Source of the DNA: DATBGZ01 sp963803115
GTDB taxonomy: Bacteria > Actinomycetota > Actinomycetes > Mycobacteriales > Micromonosporaceae
NCBI GenBank assembly: GCA_963803115.1
Contig: CAWDLN010000022.1
Location: forward strand, 1 to 64,000
Reading direction: 5' to 3'
Length of the DNA: 64,000 nt
This document shows positions 17,507 to 25,654 of this stretch, piece after piece; position 1 is the stretch's first letter; each line of letters opens with the position of its first letter. The position numbers and the translations under genes were made by a program. The notes beneath the pieces are model-generated. The model was given only the letters and a program-made list of their open reading frames with translations. It did not search any database and was not told the DNA's origin.

Positions 17507-18292
17507 ATGGCCGGCATCGACGACGTGCTCGAGCGGCTGCTTACCGACACGAGCTTTGCCCACCTGCTCGCGCGGGATCCGGCTTCGGCGCTGGACGGTT
17601 ACTCGTTGAGCCAGGACGACCTGAAGCTGCTCTCCACGCAGGTCTCCTTTGATCCGGGTGCTTTGTCCCTTGTGGAGGAGCGAATCAGCAAGGCTGGCGT
17701 GTTCGGTCTGCTGACGTCGTTCACCGCCGGCCTCGGTGGCCTCAGTGACCTTGGCGGCGGTCAGTCGGGCGACCCGCACATGTTGCCCGACCAGCACCTG
17801 GAGGGAGTCGTAGCGCCGGTGGATTCGCCGGGCGTGATCGGTCCGACCGACTCGCAGGGCGTCATCGGTCCCTCGGACCTCGGCGAGACGCACGGAATCA
17901 TCGGGCCGGTGGATTCGCCGGGCGTGATCGGTCCGACCGACTCGCAGGGCGTCATCGGTCCCTCGGACCTGGGCGAGACGCACGGAATCATCATCAATGG
18001 GGCCGGGGAGGACGTGGCCCACGGCACGGGCGGCGGCGCCGGCAGCGAGGTCTCCATCAAGGAGGTCGACCCGGCACCACAGCCCGGCGCGGAGGGTGGC
18101 GGTGGCGCCGGTCAGGTCAATCCAGGCGTCTTGCGCGGCTTCGACCCACAACCCGATCCGCCGGGTGTGACGACGGGTCTGCACCCTGGCGAGGCCGTCG
18201 GGTTCAACCCGCAGCCCGATCCGCCGGGCATCGGTGACAAGGCGGGCATCGGTGACAAGCTAGGCGCCGGCGAAATCATCATCAACGACTAG
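17507..18292 (+). CDS. Repeat protein with NHLP/Os1348-like N-terminal domain, function unknown
   Basis: This 261-residue protein starts at ATG 17507 after GGGAGGGG. Residues 1-50 (GIDDVLERLLTDTSFAHLLA, DPASALDGYSLSQDDLKLLS) resemble the leader domain of nitrile-hydratase-like/Os1348 RiPP precursors. Then follow two nearly identical 30-residue repeats (17813-17992) built of shorter units DSPGVIGPT, DSQGVIGPS and DLGETHGII, then Gly-rich linkers, and two copies of GF(D/N)PQPDPPG near the end. The tail is GEIIIND. No signal peptide and no membrane span are seen. No RiPP-modifying enzyme lies nearby, so precursor status is speculative; a structural or secreted repeat protein is equally possible. 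Confidence 0.7.
   Translation: MAGIDDVLERLLTDTSFAHLLARDPASALDGYSLSQDDLKLLSTQVSFDPGALSLVEERISKAGVFGLLTSFTAGLGGLSDLGGGQSGDPHMLPDQHLEGVVAPVDSPGVIGPTDSQGVIGPSDLGETHGIIGPVDSPGVIGPTDSQGVIGPSDLGETHGIIINGAGEDVAHGTGGGAGSEVSIKEVDPAPQPGAEGGGGAGQVNPGVLRGFDPQPDPPGVTTGLHPGEAVGFNPQPDPPGIGDKAGIGDKLGAGEIIIND
17813..17992 (+). repeat. Two tandem 90-base coding repeats
   Basis: Units 17813-17902 and 17903-17992 are almost identical at DNA level (for example CTCGGCGAG versus CTGGGCGAG), so the duplication is recent. Each encodes a 30-residue unit that itself holds three DSxGVIGPx-like pieces. Confidence 0.9.
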
Positions 18293-18314
18293 TCCTGCCC
18301 AGGTGTCACTCACA

Positions 18315-18362
18315 AAGTCCACATCTCCACGCGAGTAACTACTCACGTGGAGATGTGGACTT
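18315..18362. terminator. Bidirectional hairpin terminator
   Basis: A perfect 17-base inverted repeat (AAGTCCACATCTCCACG and its complement), continued by GAGT/ACTC after one mismatch, closes on a four-base loop. It lies between the convergent repeat-protein gene and the ABC ATPase gene, so it should stop both transcripts. Confidence 0.85.
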
Positions 18363-18402
18363 CGTAGAGCACACATCCGCCGTGACGTGTAACGGAAGGG
18401 TC

Positions 18403-19194
18403 TCAGGCGGCGGCCGAGACCCGTTGGTGATGTGCCCGAACGATGTCCTCAATGGACGATCGTAGGGCCAGGAACTCAGGCAGCCGCTTGGTGGCGAGCT
18501 CGCGTTCGTCGCCAAGTGGTACGTCGATGACGGCCGCGACGTGTCCCGGGTTGCAGCCGAGCACGACCACTCGCTGGCCGAGGAACACCGCCTCCTCGAC
18601 ATCGTGGGTCACGATCAGGACCGTCGTGCCGGTGTCGGTCCAGATCCGGCGGATGAGCAGCTGCATGTCCTCCTTGGTCTGCACGTCGAGCGCACCGAAC
18701 GGCTCGTCGAGGAGGAGTACTTCCGGCTCGCAGACCAACGCCCGCGCGATGGCCACCCGCTGTCGCTGTCCGCCGGAGAGCTGTTTGGGCAGCGCGTGGC
18801 GAAAGGCCGTGAGTCCGGTCTCTTCGAGGTACCACGCAATCCGTTCGCGCCGCTCCACTCGCGACAGTCGAGGCAGCAGCTCCAGCCCGAAGGCGACGTT
18901 GCGCTCAACCGTTCGCCAGGGGTACACGGCCCCGTGTTGGAAGACCAGGCCACGGTCGGGTCCCGGTCCCGTGACCGGGGTGTCGTCGAGCAGCACCTCG
19001 CCACTGGTCGGTTTGCTCAGTCCCGCGATGAGAGAGAGCAATGTGGACTTTCCGGAGCCGCTGGCGCCCACCACGGACACGAACTCACCGCGTGACACGG
19101 TGAGTTTGATGTCCTCCAGCGCCCGTACTGGACCGTTCCGGCCGGGAAAGCCCTTGCTCACCCCGCGCAACTCGAGGCGCGGCCGACCCATCAT
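18403..19194 (-). CDS. ABC transporter ATP-binding protein, NitT/TauT type; probable guanidine importer
   Basis: This 263-residue ATPase powers the importer of the riboswitch operon. Walker A is GASGSGKST, the Q-loop is FQHGAVYPWRT, the signature is LSGGQRQR, Walker B is VLLLDEPFGALD, and the switch His is in IVTHDVEEA. The subfamily is that of nitrate/taurine/sulfonate importers. It is the last gene of the operon gdmH-SBP-permease-ATPase and is separated from the permease by a four-unit 56-base repeat, whose unit supplies AAAGG ahead of the ATG. Guanidine as substrate is inferred from the operon. Confidence 0.88.
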   Translation of the reverse strand: MMGRPRLELRGVSKGFPGRNGPVRALEDIKLTVSRGEFVSVVGASGSGKSTLLSLIAGLSKPTSGEVLLDDTPVTGPGPDRGLVFQHGAVYPWRTVERNVAFGLELLPRLSRVERRERIAWYLEETGLTAFRHALPKQLSGGQRQRVAIARALVCEPEVLLLDEPFGALDVQTKEDMQLLIRRIWTDTGTTVLIVTHDVEEAVFLGQRVVVLGCNPGHVAAVIDVPLGDERELATKRLPEFLALRSSIEDIVRAHHQRVSAAA

Positions 19195-19196
19195 TT

Positions 19197-19420
19197 TGTT
19201 CGCCTTTCGTTCGCGCTGCGGGGCTCGCTGCGCTCGCTCCTCGCGCTCACTGTGTTCGCCTTTCGTTCGCGCTGCGGGGCTCGCTGCGCTCGCTCCTCGC
19301 GCTCACTGTGTTCGCCTTTCGTTCGCGCTGCGGGGCTCGCTGCGCTCGCTCCTCGCGCTCACTGTGTTCGCCTTTCGTTCGCGCTGCGGGGCTCGCTGCG
19401 CTCGCTCCTCGCGCTCACTG
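19197..19420. repeat. Four tandem copies of a 56-base repeat
   Basis: Copies start at about 19201, 19257, 19313 and 19369 with an exact 56-base period and almost no divergence. The unit is rich in GCTCGCTGCGCTCGCTC-like self-complementary sequence and so could form hairpins. The last copy runs into the permease stop codon at 19415-19417. Such arrays are seen in actinomycete intergenic DNA. Confidence 0.92.
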
Positions 19421-20288
19421 GGCCCATCGCCCAACCCGGTCTCGCAGGATCCGCAGCAGGACGTCCATGGTCAGGCCGATCAGTCCGATCACGACCAGCA
19501 ACGCGAAGATCTTGTCAACCTGGGTCAGCCGGCTGCATCCGGTTGATCCGATAGCCGAGGCCGGATCGAGGCCGCGATCAGCTCGGCCACGACGACGAAG
19601 CTCCACGCGGCGGCCGCGTTCACCCGTACCGCGTCGATCATTCCGGGCAGCGAGTGCGGGATGATCACCTTGCGGATCACGTCACGGTGCGCGCGCCGAG
19701 CGTGTACGACACGTCGATGAGTGCCATGGCACGCCCCGCACGACATCGGCAGTCATCAGGGTGTTGAAGAAGAACGTGCCGAGGAAGATGAGCGCGACCT
19801 TCGGCTCCTCGCCCAGCCCGAGCCAGATGATGAGCAGCGGGATGAACGCCGCCGCCGGCAGGTAGCGCAGCAGCCCGATGACCGGCTCGAACAGCGCCCA
19901 GCCGGCCGCGGAAGCTGCCCATGACGATGCCCAGCGGCACCGACACGGCGACGGCCAGCCCGAAGCCCGATCAGCACCCGCGGTCATGGGCCAGCGTGTC
20001 GTGCAACAGTTGACCCGACTCGGGCCATGTCGCAGCCCGGCCGAGAGTGTCGCCGCCGGGGTGGGCAGGTAGTGCGCCGGCTGCACGATGCCGCTGATGC
20101 TCAGCAGCCACCAGCCGGCCACTGCGGCACCACAATGGACAGCAACTATGAGGGACCAGCCGGTACCGGCGACCGATGGGCCGGCGCAGCGTGAAGACCG
20201 CCGGGCGCTGCCGGGGTGGCCGGCGGCGTGGCAGCGCCGACCACCCTGACGTCCTGGTGCGGGTCACCTCGGCGGTGTCCAGGCTCAT
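19415..20288 (-). CDS. ABC transporter permease, NitT/TauT type (several frameshifts as sequenced)
   Basis: The gene starts at ATG 20288, overlapping the binding-protein stop (ATGA), and ends at TGA 19415. No single frame spans it, but joined frames give a normal permease: WWLLSISGIVQPAHYLPTP, VSVPLGIVMGSFRGRLGA, ALFEPVIGLLRYLPAAAFIP, a TM segment ending FFFNTLMTADVVRG, the EAA loop MALIDVSYTLGARTVT with IIPHSLPGMIDAVRVNAAAA, and a final span GLIGLTMDVLL. Six spans are recoverable. The lesions look like single-base sequencing errors. Role: membrane channel of the probable guanidine importer. Confidence 0.8.
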
Positions 20289-21294
20289 GACGAGCGCCTG
20301 GACGAACTTGGGCTCGAACAGGCCGTCCAGAGCCGGCTTGGCTGGGGCGCCAGGCCGGTGGCCACCAGGAACTGCGAGATCTGCTTCGCCTGGTAGTCGA
20401 GGTTGGCCGCCGTGGTGCCCGGCGTGAACGCGGCGAGGTTCTGTGCCCGGCTGAAGATGGTCGTGCCGGCGTCGTAGGACTTGTAGTCGTCGACGGAGAC
20501 CCCGGCCTTCTCGGCCATGATGGCGATCGCCTCGTCCTTGTTCGCGGCGATCCAGGCCAGCGTGTCGAACCAGGTCTTCACCACCGCCTGCACCGCGTCC
20601 GGGTGCTCGGCCACGAAGCTGGCCTGCGAAGACCAGGTGGTCGGGGATCGCGCCGGGGAAGTCCTTCGAGGTGGCCATCGCCTTGCTGCCGGGCCGCTCC
20701 AGCGCGGTCGTGGTGAACGGCGCGAACGCGCCGACCGCGTCCACCTGCCCGGCCTTGAACGCGGCCGCGGCGTCGGCGGTCGGGCAGCGCCTTGATGGTG
20801 ACGTCCTCGACCCGTCAGCCCGGCCTTCAGGAGCGCGAGCAGCAGCAGGAAGTGGTCGACCGTGCCCTGCTCGACCGCGATCGTCTTGCCCTTGAGATCG
20901 GCGATGGCCGTGATGCCGGGCCGGGCGATGATCTGGTCGTTGCCGGTGGAGTTGTCGTTGACCAGCACGATGGTCTGCTTGGAGGCCCCGGCCGCACTGA
21001 TCGAGATGAGCGTGTCGTTGAGGGTCTGGCTGTTGGCGGTCACGTTGCCGGTGGATAGCGCGGTGAGGCTGTCCAGGTAGTTGTCGAAGTACTTGAGCTC
21101 GACATCGACTCCGTTGGCCGCGAACAGTCCCTTCTTGGCCGCGACCTCCCAGGGGAACCAGCCCGGCCAGGCGCTGAAGGCGAGCGTCACCTTGGGCGCC
21201 GGACGTGCCCGGCGGCGGAGTCGTCCTTGGCGCCGCAGGCCGCGGCCACCACCAGTAGGCACAGCGCTGTACCGAGCGCGATTGCTTTTCTCAT
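20285..21294 (-). CDS. ABC transporter substrate-binding lipoprotein, NitT/TauT type (frameshifts as sequenced)
   Basis: The start ATG at 21294 shares TGATG with the gdmH stop. The N-terminus is a lipoprotein signal (MRKAIALGTALCLLVVAAAC, Cys lipidated). The body reads as an NMT1-like binding protein: VTLAFSAWPGWFPWEVAAKK, GVDVELKYFDNYLDSLTAL, LKGKTIAVEQGTVDHFLLLL, then after breaks DAVGAFAPFTTTALERPGSK and SFVAEHPDAVQAVVKTW. Extra bases near 20812, 20781 and 20627 and a missing base near 20345 explain the frame changes. The WPGW motif suits a small cationic or polar ligand; guanidine is inferred from the riboswitch and GdmH. Confidence 0.82.
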
Positions 21295-22438
21295 CAGGGC
21301 TTCTCCTCTATCGATGACGCCTTGCGGGCCGGCAGATGTCCGGCCCGGACCAGGCAACCGAGGGTGTCGCAGATGACGCGGGTGGCGATGAGCGACGTGA
21401 TTTCCGCGTTGTCGTACGGCGGCGAGCACTCGACGACCTCGATGCCGGCGAGCGGGCGCTCCGCGACGAGCTGGATGAACTTGAGCACCTCCCGGGGGAG
21501 GAACCCGCCCGGCTCGGGCCAGCCGGTGCCGGGCACGAACGCGGCGTCGAGGCAGTCCACGTCGAACGAGAGCCAGACCGCGTCGGCGCCGTCCCAGGCC
21601 ACCTCGAGGGCGCGCTCGGCGGCGGCCTCGATGCCCATCTCGACGCAGTCGGTGACGGTCATGATGGTGGTGCCCCGCTCGCGGCCCACCTTGACCCCGG
21701 GCCGGGGTGCCTGCCAGCCGCCGATGCCGATCTGGACCAGGTTCTTCGGCGGCACGTTGGGCATGTCGGTGGCGTGGAACCACGGCGTGGTGTGCATCCG
21801 CTCGTCGAGGTCGGTCTCCTGGGTGTCGACGTGGCGGTCGAAATGGATGATGCCGAGGTTCCCCTGCAGGTGCTGGGCGACGCCGCGCACCGTGGGGTAG
21901 CCGATCGAGTGGTCGCCGCCCAGCACGACCGGGAACGCGCCCGACGCGTAGACGTGCGCGACCGCCTTGCGAGATCTGGTCGAACGTCTTCTCGATGTTG
22001 GCCGGGATCGTGAACACGTCGCCGAGGTCGGCAATCGTGATCGACTCGCGCAGGTCGACGCCGAGCTCGAAGGAGTACGGTCCGTACAGCGCGGAGATCT
22101 TCCGGATGCCCTGCGGACCGAACCGGGTGCCGGAGCGGTAGGTGGTGCCGCCGTCGAACGGCGCGCCGAGCACCGCCACGTCGTACTCGCCGCAGCGGCG
22201 GACGTCCTCCAGGTACGGCGCCTTGAGGAACGTGTTGATGCCCGGCGAAGTGCGGCAGCTCGCCGCGGGAGAACGTGGGGATGCGTTTGTCCACAATGGA
22301 GTCGGCGCCGGGCAGGCCAAGCTCGAGGCCGCGGGCGATCTCCTCGTCCCACTTCGTGGTGGGCAGCTCCGCCTCGCGCTCGACGGCGTAGCGGGCTTCG
22401 GGCCCGTAGTTGTCGTGCAGTCGGTGGTGGCCGCCCAT
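21294..22438 (-). CDS. gdmH: Guanidine hydrolase GdmH (arginase fold; two frameshifts as sequenced)
   Basis: GdmH is a nickel enzyme that hydrolyses guanidine to urea and ammonia; older annotation would call it agmatinase. Metal ligands of the ureohydrolase fold are visible: GGDHSIGYPTVRG, HFDRHVDTQ (DxHxD) and SFDVDCLDAAFVPGTGWPEP. Features of the GdmH branch are the N-terminal extension (HDNYGPEARYAVEREAELP), ERMHTTPWFHAT, and MPNVPPKNLVQIGIGGWQ. The frame changes near 22240 and 21969; removing one base at each restores a protein of about 380 residues. The ATG at 22438 has GGAG eight bases upstream and lies 45 bases after a guanidine-I riboswitch, which is the strongest support for the substrate. 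Confidence 0.9.
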
Positions 22439-22482
22439 GGGTATCTCCGCAACGATGGCCCGACCGCGAGCGGCCGGGCAAC

Positions 22483-22650
22483 GGCGCTCTCCCGGGTTTT
22501 TATCCCGCCGTGGAGCGGTTCCACCTCTGCCGCGAGTCGCTCGTCGGCAACGCGGTAGATGCCGGACCACCTGCGCCTCTCGGACCAGGCCCGCCGCCCA
22601 CGCCAACCCGTGTGTCGGTCGATGGACGGTGGCGGAACCCTAGGCGCGCC
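22483..22650 (-). promoter_or_regulatory. Guanidine-I (ykkC) riboswitch
   Basis: Read on the minus strand the element has all three conserved blocks in order: CCTAGGGTTCCGCC (22644-22631), CTGGTCCGAGAGGC, and ACGGCGGGATAAAAACCCGG then GAGAG (to about 22488). The outer stem is GGCGC (22650-22646) with GCGCC (22487-22483). The conserved GGGAUAAAA...CCCGGGAG end is exact. Spacing to the gdmH start is 44 bases. Peripheral loops are longer than usual. Guanidine binding should turn the operon on. Confidence 0.93.
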
Positions 22651-22672
22651 CCACCGGAGGGTGGGTCGCGAA

Positions 22673-22678
22673 ACATTA
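22673..22678 (-). promoter_or_regulatory. Possible -10 of the guanidine operon
   Basis: TAATGT on the minus strand lies 22 bases before the riboswitch 5' edge, a fitting place for transcription start. The -35 region is not convincing. Farther upstream GCGGTGGTCATC occurs twice in direct repeat. Confidence 0.4.
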
Positions 22679-22760
22679 CAACGTGCATTAGTTTCGATCG
22701 CGTTACTCGGCCATTGCTTTACGATGACCACCGCGAATGATGACCACCGCGCATGCTGAA

Positions 22761-23183
22761 TCAGCGTTTGAGTTTGCGCCACCCGCCGGCGCGGTTGTCG
22801 GCGATGATCTGCTTGAACATCGCCGTCAACGCGCGCTTATTGATCGCTTCTCCCTGGCGGATCGCCACGGTGCGCGCGGTGGTGTTGTCGTGCCCGCCGG
22901 TGATGATCCCTTCCGGATCCGGGACGATCGCCCCGTCGTAGAGGAATACGTTGACGTGGTCCTTGGCCGCGAGCAGGGCGCAGATGTTGCCCTCGAGGAC
23001 GAAGTACGGGCGATTGGTGAACTTGATCGTTTCCACGACCTCGGCGTCGGCGGCGTGGATCAAGTCCCGGACCTGGCCACAGATCACCTGCTGCCACTCC
23101 GGCAGGGCGTCAATATAAGCGTCGACCCGCAGATCCTTCACGTACTGCACATCTGTGACGGTAACCGCAACCTCCCCGACCAC
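22761..23183 (-). CDS. DUF1801 family protein
   Basis: This 140-residue protein has the DUF1801 (YdhG-like) pattern: YIDALPEWQQVICGQVRDLI, then ETIKFTNRPYFVLEGNICAL and KDHVNVFLYDGAIVPDPEGI. The family has no firmly known activity; the fold is a small alpha-beta domain. The GTG at 23183 follows AGGGCGAG. It lies upstream of the guanidine operon on the same strand, separated by about 110 bases and the riboswitch, so it is probably a separate transcript. Confidence 0.75.
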   Translation of the reverse strand: MVGEVAVTVTDVQYVKDLRVDAYIDALPEWQQVICGQVRDLIHAADAEVVETIKFTNRPYFVLEGNICALLAAKDHVNVFLYDGAIVPDPEGIITGGHDNTTARTVAIRQGEAINKRALTAMFKQIIADNRAGGWRKLKR

Positions 23184-23262
23184 CTCGCCCTCCCTGGCGA
23201 TCTTGGGGAATGCGCGTTAGTCGATCTCCGATCACGCGCCTTCGACCAAGGTCGCGGGCCAT

Positions 23263-23268
23263 TAGAGT
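23263..23268 (+). promoter_or_regulatory. -10 element of a probably leaderless PAP2 transcript
   Basis: TAGAGT ends six bases before the ATG of the PAP2 gene, with no ribosome site between. Confidence 0.5.
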
Positions 23269-23274
23269 GGGGCG

Positions 23275-24201
23275 ATGCAACAGCCGAGACTGGTGACCGC
23301 GGCGTGGCTGGCGCTGCTGTGGTTGGTCAACCTCGGCCTGCTCGTGCTGCTCGTGCACGCATCGATCGAGACCATCAGCGGGCAGATGCTCGACACGGTG
23401 GCCTTGGCCGGCAACAGCCTGGGCCGCCGTACCGTCGACGGCCCGTTGGATGTCGCACTGAACGCGGTCTCGGTGGTCTCCATCGTTCTGGTGCTGATCG
23501 CCATCGCCATGGTGGCGCTGGTGCGCCGGCGCTACTCATTGGCGATCATGTCCGCGTTGGTCGTGATCGGCTCCGTGGCCACGACCATGCTGTTGAAGGA
23601 GCACTGGCTGAGCCGACCAGAGTTCGGCGTCGATCCCGACCGGTCCGGCGCCGGCAACAGCCTGCCGAGTGGTCACGCCGCGGCGGCGGCGGCTTTCGCG
23701 ATCGGGCTTACGCTGGTGCTCCCACCGGCGGCGCGTGGGCTCGCCAGCGTGATCGGCGGGACATACGCGGCGATCGTCGGCATCGCCACCCTCTCGTCGG
23801 GCTGGCACCGGCCGAGCGATGTCATCGCCTCGTACCTGATCGCGGGCGGCTGGGCCGCTTTCGCCGGACTCGTGCTCGTCCTGGTGCAACGGCCGAGCGC
23901 GGTCGTGACCAGCCGCGATCGGGCTGGCTGGTCGCTGGCCGCCGCGCTCGCCGTCGGATCGGTGCTGAGCGTGGCCGGAGTCTCGGTATTGCTGTTCGTG
24001 TTCTACCGGATGACGACACCGGTCGAGGCGATGGGCCCGCAGCTGCTGCGCATCGGCTACCTCGGCAGCGGGATACTGATCGCCGGCGCGGCGTACTTGA
24101 TGATGGCGGTAGTGCTGGTGAGCGTGCACCGGGTCGTACCGCACAGCAAGACCGGTGCCGCGGGCACCGGGACCGCGACGCTCGTCGGCAGCGTGAGCTA
24201 A
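23275..24201 (+). CDS. PAP2-superfamily membrane phosphatase
   Basis: This 308-residue protein has about seven membrane spans and the acid phosphatase triad: KEHWLSRPEFG, LPSGHAAAAAAF and SSGWHRPSDVIASY. PAP2 enzymes dephosphorylate lipid phosphates such as phosphatidate or undecaprenyl pyrophosphate at the membrane. No ribosome site precedes the ATG; a -10-like TAGAGT six bases upstream suggests a leaderless mRNA. It is convergent with ureD and the stops share CTA. Its lipid substrate cannot be told from sequence. Confidence 0.85.
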   Translation: MQQPRLVTAAWLALLWLVNLGLLVLLVHASIETISGQMLDTVALAGNSLGRRTVDGPLDVALNAVSVVSIVLVLIAIAMVALVRRRYSLAIMSALVVIGSVATTMLLKEHWLSRPEFGVDPDRSGAGNSLPSGHAAAAAAFAIGLTLVLPPAARGLASVIGGTYAAIVGIATLSSGWHRPSDVIASYLIAGGWAAFAGLVLVLVQRPSAVVTSRDRAGWSLAAALAVGSVLSVAGVSVLLFVFYRMTTPVEAMGPQLLRIGYLGSGILIAGAAYLMMAVVLVSVHRVVPHSKTGAAGTGTATLVGSVS

Positions 24202-24932
24202 ACCCAGCCGGGCGGCGCGAGAGACGACAGCGCTCGCCGCAGCGCCGGTACGTCGACCGCCACCCCTGAGCACAGGGCGGCCGGTCCGGTGAGCGGCATC
24301 AAAGCGACACCCGGTGCCGAGGCGGCCGCCGGCGCCGCGGTACCAGGCGAGACGACGACAAGGTTGCCCGTGACGCGGGCGCCACCGAGCACAGCTGGGC
24401 TGGTCCACTCGGTGCCGGGGCCCACCGCGAGTTCCTGGTACAGGATCGTCGCGCCGTTGTACCGGATCCTGGTCGCCTGCCGCAACCGGCCCGGCTCCTC
24501 GGCGTGCCGGCCGGCCACCAGCTCCTCGCGCCACACGAGCTCGGCGCCGCCGGCAAGGTCCACATTGGACTCAGTCAGATGGTCGCAGCCGGCCGCCGCG
24601 ACGATCGGCTCGGGCAGCCAGGCGAACCGTCCACCGGCCGCCACCCCGACCTCGAGCGTGCTGGTGGAGTGCTCCCCAGTCGGCCCGGGAAGCGTCACGG
24701 TGGCGGCGACGGTCCGCAGAATCAGTGCCGCACCGGGGCCGACGTTCACCTCGATGCGCAGCCGGTCGCCGCCCAGTGGCCCCGCCGCTCCACCGACGAG
24801 GTGCACCTCGGCGATCGACCCGTCTCGGGCCCCGGTGCGCCGTGGCAGCAGTGGCGCCTCGCCGCGCAGCACCGTCAGCGCCGTCCGGCCGGACCCGTCG
24901 GCGCACGCCACGATCCGCGCGAGGGCCTCCAT
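24198..24932 (-). CDS. ureD: Urease accessory protein UreD
   Basis: UreD (UreH) is the scaffold that, with UreF and UreG, loads nickel into urease. The 244-residue product shows family stretches such as VHLVGGAAGPLGGDRLRIEV, PEPIVAAAGCDHL, and the C-terminal LSSLAPPGWV. The ATG at 24932 shares TGATG with the ureG stop. It is the last gene of the urease operon ureA-ureB-ureC-ureF-ureG-ureD. Confidence 0.88.
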   Translation of the reverse strand: MEALARIVACADGSGRTALTVLRGEAPLLPRRTGARDGSIAEVHLVGGAAGPLGGDRLRIEVNVGPGAALILRTVAATVTLPGPTGEHSTSTLEVGVAAGGRFAWLPEPIVAAAGCDHLTESNVDLAGGAELVWREELVAGRHAEEPGRLRQATRIRYNGATILYQELAVGPGTEWTSPAVLGGARVTGNLVVVSPGTAAPAAASAPGVALMPLTGPAALCSGVAVDVPALRRALSSLAPPGWV

Positions 24933-25654
24933 CAGCGCTCGGCGACCGCCGCCCGGACCCAACCGGCGACCGGCTCGGCGCCGCGATCCTCCACAAGGGA
25001 CAGAAACACCGTCGGACGGTCGCCGCGCCGGGCCGCCGCGTCTCGACGCATCACCTCCAGATCGGCCCCGACGAGCGGCGCGAGGTCGGTCTTGTTGACG
25101 ACGAGCAGGTCGGCGCCGGTCACGCCAGGGCCGCCCTTGCGCGGTACCTTGTCGCCCCCGGCCACGTCCACCACGAAAATCTGCAGATCGACCAGCCCTC
25201 GGCTGAATGTGGCGGTGAGGTTGTCGCCTCCACTTTCGACGAGCACGAGATCCAGCGGTGCGAGCGAGCGCTCGAGATCCTCGACCGCGTCGAGATTCGC
25301 GGCAATGTCGTCGCGGATCGCCGTGTGCGGGCAGCAGCCGGTCTCCACGGCCCGGATGCGCTCCGGCGGCATCACCGCGTTGCGCAGGAGGAAGTCGGCG
25401 TCCTCGGTGGTGTAAATGTCATTGGTCACGACGGCCATGTTCAGTTCCGCGGCAAGGGCATGGCATAGGGCCGCGACGAGCGCGGTCTTGCCCGAGCCGA
25501 CCGGCCCGCCGATGCCGACGCGCAGTGGCCGGGGTGTCGCCGGGAGCGGCTGATGTGGATCCATCGTCGGATGTGGATGCGTATGAGTGTCAGGATGCGC
25601 ATGAGTTTCAGGATGCGCATGAGTTTCAGGTTGCGCATGAGTTTCAGGAAGCAA
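24932..25654 (-). CDS. ureG: Urease accessory GTPase UreG with His-rich N-terminus
   Basis: UreG is a SIMIBI GTPase that couples GTP hydrolysis to nickel delivery. The G domain has GPVGSGKTA (P-loop), the metal-binding ETGCCPHTAIRDD, ESGGDNLTATF, VDVAGGDKVPRK and VNKTDLAP. A TTG at 25654, with GGGAGG eight bases upstream and overlapping the ureF end by 11 bases, starts a 240-residue form whose first 30 residues are His-rich (repeats of ETHAHP). The alternative ATG at 25564 gives 210 residues and has no better ribosome site. The His-rich arm may store nickel, which would make up for the lack of ureE. Confidence 0.9.
   Translation of the reverse strand: MLPETHAQPETHAHPETHAHPDTHTHPHPTMDPHQPLPATPRPLRVGIGGPVGSGKTALVAALCHALAAELNMAVVTNDIYTTEDADFLLRNAVMPPERIRAVETGCCPHTAIRDDIAANLDAVEDLERSLAPLDLVLVESGGDNLTATFSRGLVDLQIFVVDVAGGDKVPRKGGPGVTGADLLVVNKTDLAPLVGADLEVMRRDAAARRGDRPTVFLSLVEDRGAEPVAGWVRAAVAER
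25575..25648 (-). repeat. 18-base tandem repeats encoding the UreG His-rich arm
   Basis: Three to four copies of an 18-base unit (CCTGAAACTCATGCGCAT) lie at the start of ureG and encode PETHAHP-type units. Their number may vary between strains. Confidence 0.8.

Noticed and set aside
17813..17992. CRISPR-like array
   Set aside because: Only two direct 90-base copies, in frame and coding; no spacers.
21294..22438. Annotation as agmatinase (speB)
   Set aside because: The guanidine-I riboswitch and GdmH-type motifs make guanidine a better substrate call.
19415..22438. Calling the permease, binding protein and gdmH pseudogenes
   Set aside because: All parts of each protein survive in one or another frame with intact motifs and start/stop overlaps, which fits sequencing indels better than decay.
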